From Nostoc sp. NMS8 (GTDB lineage: Bacteria; Cyanobacteriota; Cyanobacteriia; Cyanobacteriales; Nostocaceae), in contig NZ_JABXKK010000104.1 of the NCBI RefSeq assembly GCF_017115045.1, positions 124,001 to 188,000 on the forward strand: a stretch of DNA of 64,000 nt. The letters run 5' to 3'. The position numbers and the translations under genes were made by a program. Positions 8,481-15,494 of the stretch are shown here, one piece after another. The notes under the pieces are model-generated. The model saw only the letters and a program-made list of their open reading frames with translations, did no database searches and had not been told where the DNA came from. The stretch's first letter is position 1. Every line of letters starts with the position of its first letter.

Positions 8481-10004
8481 ATGCCAAACACATTGAATGG
8501 AAAGGTTCAAACCCAAATCCATGAGGTAGAACAGCACGAGGAAATTTTCGGGGAGCAAACACCTGCTAGAGCAACTGACGATTGGGCTAACGCAACCAAG
8601 GATTTACTTGATAGCTTACCCCAGGTTTGGACAAGGGGATTGCTGTATTTTTTGATAGTATTTGTGTCGATTGCTTTACCTTGGGCGATGCTATCTAAAG
8701 TGGATGAAACCGGTTCAGCAAGAGGGCGACTTGAGCCAAAGGGAAAGACAGTTAGGCTAGATGCTGCCGTGGCTGGTACTGTTGCCGAAATTCGGGTCAA
8801 AGAGGGTAATTCGGTGAAAGTTGGGCAGACTTTATTGGTGTTGGAATCAGAATTAGTTAAGGCAGAATTGCGGCAGGCACAGGATAAGTTAGAGGGACAA
8901 TTAAATCGCCTTTCTCAGTTAAATTCATCTAAAAGTCAGTTAGTTGTATCTTTGACAACACAACAGCAACAAAATCAATCTCAAGAGTTAGAAAAACAGT
9001 CTCAAATTGATCAAGCCCGACAGAATATGAATACTCTGAGGAATTCTTATGACTTACAAAAAGACGAAAAATTAGCTCAAGTAAATCAAGCACGGCAAAC
9101 TCTTGAGCATAGTCAAACAGCTAATAAATTAGTAGGCAGTAGTTTAGCGAGTACCGAGCGGGAAGTTGAACGCTATCGCAGTCTTTGGCAGTCAGGGGTT
9201 GTTCCAGAAATTAATGTTGTGGATAAGCAAGATATAGCTAAAGATAAACAACAGTTATACGAACAAAATCAGTCAGATATTCAGCAAGCTAAACTACGTT
9301 TGATAGAACAACAGAGTAGTTATGAGCGGACTATTCGGCAAGCAAATGCAGATATTGAACAAGCACAGTTGCGATTGAAAGAACAGGAAAGAAGTTATCA
9401 GACTTTGACTCGTTCCAGCAAGCTATCTCTGCTAAAAATTGACGAACAACAGAAGAGTTTGGAGACAGAAATTACTACGCTTCAGTCAGAAATTGCTCAA
9501 AGTAAGAGTCAGATTGTCTCGTTAAAGTTTCAGTTAGGGCAACGAGAGTTAAGAGCTACCGTGAATGGTAGAGTGTTTCAGTTACCCATACAACGGGCTG
9601 GATCTGTGGTGCAGCCTGGAACAATGATTGCAGAGATTTCGCCCCAAGGTTCACCGCTAATAATTCGGGCGCAAATGGCGACAACTGAGAGTGGTTTTTT
9701 GCAAAGAGGATTGCCAGTCAAGTTAAAGTTTGATGCTTATCCCTTTCAGGATTATGGAGTGGTGGAAGGAAAATTGTTAGAGATTTCTCCCACTACTATA
9801 GAGGTAGAAACACCTAATGGAAAGGTAGCAGCTTATGACTTAGAAGTTGCTCTAAACCAAAATTGTATTCCTTCCGCTAATAAGTGTATTGCCTTGCATC
9901 CTGGGGATACGGCGACAGCTGAGGTAATTGTACGTCAGCGTCGGATTATTGATTTTCTACTCGATCCATTTAAGCAGTTGCAACAGGGTGGGGTGAAATT
10001 GTAG
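8481..10004 (+). CDS. HlyD-family membrane fusion protein
   Basis: About 507 aa. One N-terminal transmembrane segment ('GLLYFLIVFVSIALPWAML') is followed by a split biotinyl-lipoyl half ('AAVAGTVAEIRVKEGNSVKVGQ'), a long Gln/Lys/Glu-rich coiled coil (~130-360) and the second half with the beta barrel ('ELRATVNGRVFQLPIQRAGS'). It should link the ABC exporter to an outer-membrane channel for one-step export. I chose the ATG at 8481, preceded by 'aggaaa'; an in-frame TTG at 8463 is less likely. It lies 72 bases after the exporter stop and is probably in the same transcript. Confidence 0.93.
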   Translation: MPNTLNGKVQTQIHEVEQHEEIFGEQTPARATDDWANATKDLLDSLPQVWTRGLLYFLIVFVSIALPWAMLSKVDETGSARGRLEPKGKTVRLDAAVAGTVAEIRVKEGNSVKVGQTLLVLESELVKAELRQAQDKLEGQLNRLSQLNSSKSQLVVSLTTQQQQNQSQELEKQSQIDQARQNMNTLRNSYDLQKDEKLAQVNQARQTLEHSQTANKLVGSSLASTEREVERYRSLWQSGVVPEINVVDKQDIAKDKQQLYEQNQSDIQQAKLRLIEQQSSYERTIRQANADIEQAQLRLKEQERSYQTLTRSSKLSLLKIDEQQKSLETEITTLQSEIAQSKSQIVSLKFQLGQRELRATVNGRVFQLPIQRAGSVVQPGTMIAEISPQGSPLIIRAQMATTESGFLQRGLPVKLKFDAYPFQDYGVVEGKLLEISPTTIEVETPNGKVAAYDLEVALNQNCIPSANKCIALHPGDTATAEVIVRQRRIIDFLLDPFKQLQQGGVKL

Positions 10005-10056
10005 AGCGATCGCCAGAGAAATATTGAATGTCGTCCATCTACTTAGGAGAAACATC

Positions 10057-10812
10057 ATGCCACAAACTATCATTATTACCAAAGAAGATATTCTTTCTCA
10101 AGTCAAACTATCTTGCAAAATTCCTGAAATAATTGAGCAAATTGTTAGCCGTAAGGTGATTCTATCTGCTGCTGAACAAGCTGGTATAAAAGTAGAAACC
10201 GAGGAACTTCAAAAAGCAGCAGACCAAATACGGTTAGTTAACAAACTTAATAGTGCTGATGATACCTGGGAATGGCTGAAAAAACATGGTATTTCTCTAG
10301 ATGATTTTGAAGATATAGTTTATAGCACCGTCATATCTGGCAAGTTAACCAATAATCTATTGGCTAATAAAATTGAACCCTATTTCTTTGAAAATCAACT
10401 AAATTATGCAGGTGCAGTAATCTATGAAGTTGTATTGGATGATGAAGACTTGGCGTTAGAACTTTTCTATAGTATTCGTGAAGGTGAGATGAGTTTTTAT
10501 GATGTTGCTCATAAATATATTCAAGATACAGAGTTACGGCGAAAAGGTGGATATCGGGGGACAGTGAGTCGCCAAGAGTTAAAAGCAGAGATTTCTGCTG
10601 CTATCTTTACGGCTACACCGCCACAAGTTCTCAAACCAATTTTGACTTCTAAAGGGGTACACCTGATTTTGGTTGAAGAAATTATTAAACCGCAACTTGA
10701 TGAAAAATTGCGGTTTAAAATTTTTGCGGATTTATTTACAGAATGGATGAGGCAACAAGTTGAGGAAGTAGAATTGGTAATTAGTCTGGAATCAAATCCA
10801 GCATCAGATTAA
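10057..10812 (+). CDS. PpiC/SurA-like peptidylprolyl isomerase, exporter-linked copy
   Basis: The 251-aa protein begins with a helical SurA-N-like region ('AAEQAGIKVETEELQKAADQIR') followed by a parvulin-like domain ('ALELFYSIREGEMSFYDVAH', 'LRRKGGYRGTVSR', 'SKGVHLILVEEI'). There is no signal peptide, so it probably works in the cytoplasm as a chaperone for export substrates. The ATG at 10057 has a good ribosome site ('taggaga'); the in-frame TTG at 10024 does not. It is a paralogue of the protein at 13636-14391. Such genes are frequent next to HlyD/C39 exporters in cyanobacteria, from memory. Confidence 0.85.
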   Translation: MPQTIIITKEDILSQVKLSCKIPEIIEQIVSRKVILSAAEQAGIKVETEELQKAADQIRLVNKLNSADDTWEWLKKHGISLDDFEDIVYSTVISGKLTNNLLANKIEPYFFENQLNYAGAVIYEVVLDDEDLALELFYSIREGEMSFYDVAHKYIQDTELRRKGGYRGTVSRQELKAEISAAIFTATPPQVLKPILTSKGVHLILVEEIIKPQLDEKLRFKIFADLFTEWMRQQVEEVELVISLESNPASD

Positions 10813-10855
10813 TACTAATTTAACAGGGATAGTTCAGAGTATCTTTTGACTTTCT

Positions 10856-11044
10856 TCAAAGTAGTTCGCGGTTTGAATTTTCTTGTCTATGCTCAATATT
10901 TTGGCTCTGTTGTTGGCGACCTAAATACGAATTTTTATCGTTCTTACCTACAACATATCCAAAGGCTGCACTTCCAATAGCTAGAAACAACAGTAGAAAA
11001 ATTGCTTCGTAACTATTAGGTTGATAAACAGGAGGCTGACTCAT
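10856..11044 (-). CDS. Leaderless one-helix membrane peptide, possible immunity factor
   Basis: A 62-aa peptide with one hydrophobic segment ('YEAIFLLLFLAIGSAAFGYV') and a charged, Gln/Asn-rich tail. The end of the helix, 'GSAAFGYVVGKND', echoes the core of the neighbouring 63-aa peptides ('ASAALGYAVGRND'), but it lacks their leader and Gly-Gly site. It is the last gene of the minus-strand run and converges on the PpiC-like gene. It might be a self-protection peptide that mimics the exported one; this is inference only. Confidence 0.6.
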   Translation of the reverse strand: MSQPPVYQPNSYEAIFLLLFLAIGSAAFGYVVGKNDKNSYLGRQQQSQNIEHRQENSNRELL

Positions 11045-11174
11045 AACTTAATTTCCCGTTAAGATAACTGATAATTTACCCTAGATATAGGGTGAACAAC
11101 ATGAGTATTAAAACTATGTGTTTCACCCTATAAACTGAAAATTTTTGAATTATCTACAGAGGTATTATAGCTTA

Positions 11175-11366
11175 CTAGCGACTATTGCGACCCACTGCAT
11201 ATCCCAGGGCAGCAGAAGCTAGACCAAGACTGATAAGTGCAAAGATAGTGAAGCCACCATGAGCTAATCCTGCTTGTTCATCGGATAGTTCGTTGAGAAA
11301 GCTTTCGTCATCTATAAAAAGAGATGAACCAGCAGGTTGAATGTCGCTAATACGAATACTTGCCAT
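11175..11366 (-). CDS. Double-glycine peptide precursor, type A copy 1
   Basis: A 63-aa peptide. Leader residues 1-38 begin 'MASIRISDIQPAGSSLF' and end in 'LAHGG'; the 25-residue core starts 'FTIFALISLGLASAAL' and ends 'GYAVGRNSR', with a GxxxG motif and no cysteine. The leader is nearly the same as that of the 73-aa type B peptides, so one set of enzymes could recognise both. A ribosome site ('agaggga') lies about 10 bases before the ATG. The C39 exporter at 5679 would cut after Gly38. This copy has Ile18/Asp20 and 'QAG' where copies 2 and 3 are identical to each other. Confidence 0.88.
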   Translation of the reverse strand: MASIRISDIQPAGSSLFIDDESFLNELSDEQAGLAHGGFTIFALISLGLASAALGYAVGRNSR

Positions 11367-11508
11367 GATTAAATTCCCTCTTACGTCAATTAAGCGAAAA
11401 GTGTCTTTTTGCTGATTGCTAAACCGATGTATAGAATGTTATGGCAATCAAACTTGTTAAATTACAAATGTTCTTAACCTGTTCCAAATATTTTAGAACA
11501 AGCAGAGT

Positions 11509-11730
11509 TTAGAAATAGCGACCTTTGATGTAAGAAGCAGCAAAGGTAACAGCAACAACGGTAAGACCAATGCTTAAACAAGCTCCACTACTGGTTGTAG
11601 TGATGGCTGTCCAAATAGCACCACCTTGATTACCTAGTTCATCTTCACTTAAGGACATCAGATAGCTTTCTTGATCGGCAAACAAATCATAACCAGCGGG
11701 ACGTAAATCAGAAATTTTGATACTAGCCAT
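11509..11730 (-). CDS. Double-glycine peptide precursor, type B copy 1
   Basis: A 73-aa peptide with the shared leader ('MASIKISDLRPAGYDLF', ending 'LGNQGG' at residue 37) and a 36-residue core. The core has a Ser/Thr-rich stretch leading to the only cysteine ('ITTTSSGACLSIG', Cys51), then a hydrophobic helix and a basic end ('SYIKGRYF'). Such a Ser/Thr-Cys arrangement could allow a (methyl)lanthionine ring if the nearby kinase and HopA1-type genes act on it. It pairs with type A copy 1 downstream (142-base gap). Confidence 0.88.
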   Translation of the reverse strand: MASIKISDLRPAGYDLFADQESYLMSLSEDELGNQGGAIWTAITTTSSGACLSIGLTVVAVTFAASYIKGRYF

Positions 11731-11837
11731 TGGAAAGTTACCTCAAAACTTATTTAACTTCAGCTTTATTGTAATTTTTGAATATTTAAAAATCAATATT
11801 AAGCGATAAATTTAGTTTGATTTAAATAGAATAATAA

Positions 11838-11845
11838 TGTCCCAA
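11838..11845 (-). promoter_or_regulatory. Conserved upstream motif, unit 1
   Basis: The motif ATGTCCCA (reads TGGGACAT on the coding strand) lies 108 bases upstream of type B copy 1. It lies in a block of about 150 bases that is nearly identical upstream of copy 2, and the core motif recurs upstream of copy 3 in otherwise different sequence. It may be an operator or promoter element. Confidence 0.4.
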
Positions 11846-11906
11846 TTCTCTTAAATATATCTCTGTTTTATTTCATGGAACTTTTAAAAATTACATAGTT
11901 TCCTTA

Positions 11907-11948
11907 TGATTAAAACCTGTATTTTATCTAAAATACAGGTTTTAATCA
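11907..11948 (-). terminator. 20-bp perfect inverted repeat after type A copy 2
   Basis: Two 20-base arms (TGATTAAAACCTGTATTTTA and its complement) are separated by only 2 bases. It lies 71 bases past the stop of type A copy 2 and ahead of the copy 1 promoter block, so it could end the unit 2 transcript. The equivalent hairpin in the next unit (12780-12819) has matching base-pair changes. Confidence 0.65.
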
Positions 11949-12018
11949 TCAAAAAATACCGCTAAGTTCTCAGCTTTAGTAGGCTAATTTTCAAAGCTTA
12001 ACAATCTCAAATATATTA

Positions 12019-12210
12019 CTAGCGATCGTTACGACCAACTGCATATCCCAGTGCAGCAGAAGCTAGACCAAGGCTGATAAGTGCAAAAATGGTGAAACCA
12101 CCATGAGTTAATCCTACTTCTTCGTCGGATAGTTCACTAAGAAAGCTTTCTTCATCCATAAAAAGAGATGAACCAGCAGGTTGAATGTCGCTAATCCGAA
12201 TACTTGCCAT
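12019..12210 (-). CDS. Double-glycine peptide precursor, type A copy 2
   Basis: A 63-aa peptide, with leader ending 'LTHGG' (residue 38) and a core almost the same as copy 1, ending 'GYAVGRNDR'. It differs from copy 3 only at the extreme C-terminus ('GRNDR' against 'GRSDRK'). The core contains Ser and Thr but no Cys, so it could be dehydrated but not cyclised by thioether formation within itself. It is preceded by its type B partner at 12379. Confidence 0.88.
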   Translation of the reverse strand: MASIRISDIQPAGSSLFMDEESFLSELSDEEVGLTHGGFTIFALISLGLASAALGYAVGRNDR

Positions 12211-12262
12211 GATTAAATTCCCTCTTGCGTCAATTAAGTTAAAAGTGTTTTTTGCTGATTAC

Positions 12263-12298
12263 TAAACCTACATTTATCTAGGAAATAATGTAGGTTTA
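12263..12298 (-). terminator. 12-bp hairpin between type B and type A copy 2
   Basis: Arms TAAACCTACATT and AATGTAGGTTTA are separated by a 12-base loop, in the 168-base gap between the paired genes. It might reduce read-through or protect the upstream message, so the two peptides are made in different amounts. Confidence 0.45.
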
Positions 12299-12378
12299 GA
12301 AACGTCTTGCTAAAGCAATCAGACTTGGTAAATTACAAATGTTCTTAACCTGTCCTAAATATTTAGAACAAGCAGAGT

Positions 12379-12600
12379 TTAAAAGTAGCGACCTTTGATA
12401 TAGGAAGCGGCAAAGGTAACAGCAACAACGGTAAGACCAATGCTTAAACAAGCTCCACTACTAGCTGTAGTGATAACTGTCCAAGTACCAGCACCTTGAG
12501 TACCTATTTCATCTTCAGTCAAGGACATCAAATAGCTTTCTTGATCGGCAAACAAATCGTAACCAGCGGGGCGTAAATCAGAAATTTTGATACTAGCCAT
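12379..12600 (-). CDS. Double-glycine peptide precursor, type B copy 2 (Gly-Ala site)
   Basis: A 73-aa peptide like copy 1, but the cleavage site reads 'TQGAGTW', so residues 36-37 are Gly-Ala rather than Gly-Gly. C39 peptidases generally also accept Gly-Ala, so it may still be processed, perhaps less well. The core keeps 'TTASSGACLSIG' with Cys51 and the 'SYIKGRYF' end. Confidence 0.87.
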   Translation of the reverse strand: MASIKISDLRPAGYDLFADQESYLMSLTEDEIGTQGAGTWTVITTASSGACLSIGLTVVAVTFAASYIKGRYF

Positions 12601-12707
12601 TGGAAAGGTACCTCAAAATTTATTTAACTTCAGCTTTATTGTAATTTTTGAGTATTTAAAAATCAATATTAAGCGATGAATTTAGTTTGATTTAAATAAA
12701 ATAATAA

Positions 12708-12718
12708 TGTCCCAATTC
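12708..12718 (-). promoter_or_regulatory. Conserved upstream motif, unit 2
   Basis: ATGTCCCAATT at the same distance (108 bases) from the type B copy 2 start as in unit 1, within a near-identical block. Confidence 0.4.
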
Positions 12719-12779
12719 TATTAAATATATCTCTGTTTAATTTCATCGATATTTTGAAAATTTACATATTTTTCTTATG

Positions 12780-12819
12780 GATTAAAACCTGTGTTTTAGA
12801 TAAAACACAGGTTTTAATC
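12780..12819 (-). terminator. 19-bp perfect inverted repeat after type A copy 3
   Basis: It is the counterpart of the 11907-11948 hairpin, 68 bases past the stop of type A copy 3. Stem positions differ between the two copies in a compensating way (CCTGTATTTTA against CCTGTGTTTTA, each matched on the other arm), which supports a function for the paired structure. Confidence 0.65.
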
Positions 12820-12886
12820 ATCAAAAACTACCACTAAATTTCAGCCTTCACGGGCTAATTTTAAAAGCTTAACAATCTAAAACATA

Positions 12887-13081
12887 TTACTTGCGATCGC
12901 TACGACCAACTGCATATCCCAGTGCAGCAGAAGCTAGACCAAGGCTGATAAGTGCAAAAATGGTGAAACCACCATGAGTTAATCCTACTTCTTCGTCGGA
13001 TAGTTCACTAAGAAAGCTTTCTTCATCCATAAAAAGAGATGAACCAGCAGGTTGAATGTCGCTAATCCGAATACTTGCCAT
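12887..13081 (-). CDS. Double-glycine peptide precursor, type A copy 3
   Basis: A 64-aa peptide, identical to copy 2 except for the C-terminal 'GRSDRK'. It starts only 42 bases after type B copy 3, whereas the spacers in the other two pairs are 142 and 168 bases. The near identity to copy 2 points to recent duplication of the pair or gene conversion. Confidence 0.88.
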   Translation of the reverse strand: MASIRISDIQPAGSSLFMDEESFLSELSDEEVGLTHGGFTIFALISLGLASAALGYAVGRSDRK

Positions 13082-13123
13082 GATTGAATTTCCTCCTATC
13101 TAAATATTTAGAACAAGCAGAGT

Positions 13124-13345
13124 TTATAAGTAGCGACCTGCTAAGTAGGAAGCGACAAAAGTAACACCAACAACAGTAAGACCAATGCTTAAACAAGCTC
13201 CACTACTGGCTGTAGTGATAACTGACCAAACAGCACCACCTTGAGTACCTAGCTCATCTTCAGTTAAGGACGTTAGATAGCTTTCTTGATCGGCAAACAA
13301 ATCGTAACCAGCTGGACGCAAATCGGAAATTTTGATGCTAGCCAT
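13124..13345 (-). CDS. Double-glycine peptide precursor, type B copy 3
   Basis: A 73-aa peptide, the most divergent of the B set: the core starts 'AVWSVITTASSGAC' and ends 'VASYLAGRYL'. Gly36-Gly37 and Cys51 are kept. It is the first peptide gene of the minus-strand array and has its own, different upstream region, though with the shared ATGTCCCA motif 145 bases before the start. Confidence 0.88.
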   Translation of the reverse strand: MASIKISDLRPAGYDLFADQESYLTSLTEDELGTQGGAVWSVITTASSGACLSIGLTVVGVTFVASYLAGRYL

Positions 13346-13489
13346 CAGATACTTTCCTTTTATTTTTTAGTAAATTGTACTTAGTAATAATCGGAAATAT
13401 ATCCCGATATATTACATCTTTGATTGTAATTATTAAATAGCTGTAACTCAATAAAAAAATAAACTTAAGTTGACACAACAAAAATATTA

Positions 13490-13497
13490 ATGTCCCA
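13490..13497 (-). promoter_or_regulatory. Conserved upstream motif, unit 3
   Basis: ATGTCCCA in a sequence context that otherwise does not match units 1 and 2, which suggests the motif itself is under selection. Confidence 0.35.
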
Positions 13498-13564
13498 TTT
13501 ACAAAATATTTGTTTGGGCATAAAAATTTTTAAGTAAGATTATTTGTATTGCTATTTTCAATAA

Positions 13565-13597
13565 AATATCTGCCTCTTGTTTTAAAAGGCAGATATT
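13565..13597 (-). terminator. Terminator of the minus-strand PpiC-like gene
   Basis: An 11-bp perfect stem (AATATCTGCCT / AGGCAGATATT) with an 11-base loop lies 38 bases past the stop of the PpiC-like gene and is followed on the minus strand by 'ttattg'. It separates the enzyme genes from the peptide array. Confidence 0.6.
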
Positions 13598-13635
13598 GAT
13601 AAACAATAACAAATTAAACGTTAATTTTAATAAAA

Positions 13636-14391
13636 TCAAGCATCAGGAGCAGAAGCTATTCTTTCTTCTAGCCAATTTCTGAAGAGGAATTCTAAAATTT
13701 GCTCTCTGACTTCACTCAAGTCAGATGGAAACCACTTCTCAACTCTCAGGATGTGATAACCAAGTTGAGTTTGAATTGGGCCTACTAATTCACCTGCTTT
13801 GGTATCAGTAATAGCATTTGTGATCTCTGGTAATAATTCTGTTAAAAACCGCACACCAACAAAAGCGCCGTTTTCTCTAGACTGTTTACCCTTAGAGTAT
13901 TCTAAAGCTAATGCACAAAAAGAATCTTTTTCGTCCCGAAGCGCTTTAGTGATTTTCATTGCCTCGGTCAAATCACGAACAAGGATCTGAGATAAAGCCA
14001 CCCGCTTATAACTATCTCGGTTGTTTATATAATGATCGTCCAATACTGCACCGAAAAGATGTTCTTTTAACTTTTGAGTTAGCAATGATATGCGAATGAT
14101 TTGTGACCAATCCTCTACACTAATGCGCTGCTGTGCCAACCAAGCTATAGTTTCAGATGCTCCGAGCAGTTTATTTTCTTGGCGAAATGTATCGCCTGCT
14201 GTTTGCAACTCTTCGTCTGTAACTTTAATATCTAGCTGTTCACACAGTTTCAAAGCTAGATTATTTCTTTCAGCAGCAGCGGCGATTTCAGCTATTTTGC
14301 AAGAATGGCGCAGGTAAACAAGGATATCTTCGTCACGTGCAGGTGTAATTTCTGGTAATGTAAGTTTTTCCAAAGAGTTTTGCATGGTCAT
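13636..14391 (-). CDS. PpiC/SurA-like peptidylprolyl isomerase, second copy
   Basis: The 251-aa protein has the SurA-N-like helical part ('LCEQLDIKVTDEELQTAGDTFR') and a better-preserved parvulin domain than its plus-strand paralogue ('ALSQILVRDLTEAMKITKAL', 'ALEYSKGKQSRENGAFVGVR', 'GPIQTQLGYHILRVEKW'). No signal peptide is visible. It lies directly upstream of the peptide array and may keep the hydrophobic precursors competent for modification and export. Met3 is an alternative start. Confidence 0.87.
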   Translation of the reverse strand: MTMQNSLEKLTLPEITPARDEDILVYLRHSCKIAEIAAAAERNNLALKLCEQLDIKVTDEELQTAGDTFRQENKLLGASETIAWLAQQRISVEDWSQIIRISLLTQKLKEHLFGAVLDDHYINNRDSYKRVALSQILVRDLTEAMKITKALRDEKDSFCALALEYSKGKQSRENGAFVGVRFLTELLPEITNAITDTKAGELVGPIQTQLGYHILRVEKWFPSDLSEVREQILEFLFRNWLEERIASAPDA

Positions 14392-14477
14392 AGGTTATAA
14401 ATTTGATCAAAATACATAATTTGTATTTTGTTGTGTGATTCTAGCCAGGAAATATTAGCTACCTTGTACTTTTTGAT

Positions 14478-15494
14478 TTAGGAGCGATAAATCAAGTTTT
14501 CCGGCGAAATATCTTTGGTAGAAAGTTGATTGCGATGTAAATCTCCATATAAATTCAGGTAATCAATTTCGGCGGGTGTAAGTTTGCCCTGTTTAACACC
14601 ATAAATGGCTGCATCAATTTCTTGACGACGTTGCCATCCAGCCAAGCAAACATCTACACAGTTCTGGCTTAAAGAGTAGCGATATAAATCGGGTACTGAA
14701 GGTCGCCAACAATTTTCTAGCAGACCTTGGGGAGCATTCCAAAGAGCGCCTGTATGAGAGCCTGTAGATTTAAAAGTAACGATACCTGGTCTATGAGGGT
14801 CTTGGGAGTCTAGTTGATTAAACACTTGCGATTGAGCAGACTTATGAGCAACATTGTGTCTAACCATTACTACATCCAAGAAGGGGCTGTTAGACCATTG
14901 TTGAGCAAGATTAATATCATGAAAAGAAGCGCCAACATAGCGAACAGCCCCCATTTTTTTGAGGCGATCTGAAATTCCAATCATTTTTTCAATACTACGC
15001 TGATATACAGAATTAGCTCCTCTTAAATCAGGAGAAAGCTGTAAACAATCTTGTAAAGCTGACCCATCCTTAGAACCAATCCAGCCCCAAAAAAATACAT
15101 CAATATACTCAATTCCCAATTCTACAAACTGATCTAGCAGTGCTGCGATCGCCATTTCTGGATTTTTAATGTAAGTTACTGTGGCTAGTACTACTTTCTC
15201 TCGCACCGAGGAACCACGCCCACACATCTGTCGCAGTGCTCCGGTCATTGAACTATAGATATGGTGATGCAGATCGCTGGAGTAAAAAAAGTAGTTAATT
15301 CCTTGATCAAAGGCGTAAAGTGTATCCTCACTGGAAATGCTTCCACCGCCTCCTAAGCCTAGACAGCTAACTGTTAAGTCAGTTCGCCCCAGTTTTCGGT
15401 AGAAAGGTAAATCTGATTTTGGGAATTTAGCATTTAAAGAATCAACTTGATCTGATGTTACGAAGGATGGTGACGCAAGATTAGTTATTAGCAT
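14478..15494 (-). CDS. Aldo/keto reductase-like protein of the RiPP locus
   Basis: The 338-aa protein has an AKR opening ('FYRKLGRTDLTVSCLGLGGG') and the strand 'LGIEYIDVFFWGW' followed later by 'MGAVRYVGASFHD'. AKRs reduce carbonyl groups with NADPH. The region that normally holds the catalytic Asp ('G(I/V)NFFDTA..YG') reads 'GINYFFYSSDLHHHIYSS', so the usual residues are altered and activity is uncertain. Its ATG overlaps the stop of the HopA1-type gene (ATGCTAA), implying translational coupling. It may reduce a modified residue, or its fold may serve another role. Confidence 0.8.
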   Translation of the reverse strand: MLITNLASPSFVTSDQVDSLNAKFPKSDLPFYRKLGRTDLTVSCLGLGGGGSISSEDTLYAFDQGINYFFYSSDLHHHIYSSMTGALRQMCGRGSSVREKVVLATVTYIKNPEMAIAALLDQFVELGIEYIDVFFWGWIGSKDGSALQDCLQLSPDLRGANSVYQRSIEKMIGISDRLKKMGAVRYVGASFHDINLAQQWSNSPFLDVVMVRHNVAHKSAQSQVFNQLDSQDPHRPGIVTFKSTGSHTGALWNAPQGLLENCWRPSVPDLYRYSLSQNCVDVCLAGWQRRQEIDAAIYGVKQGKLTPAEIDYLNLYGDLHRNQLSTKDISPENLIYRS

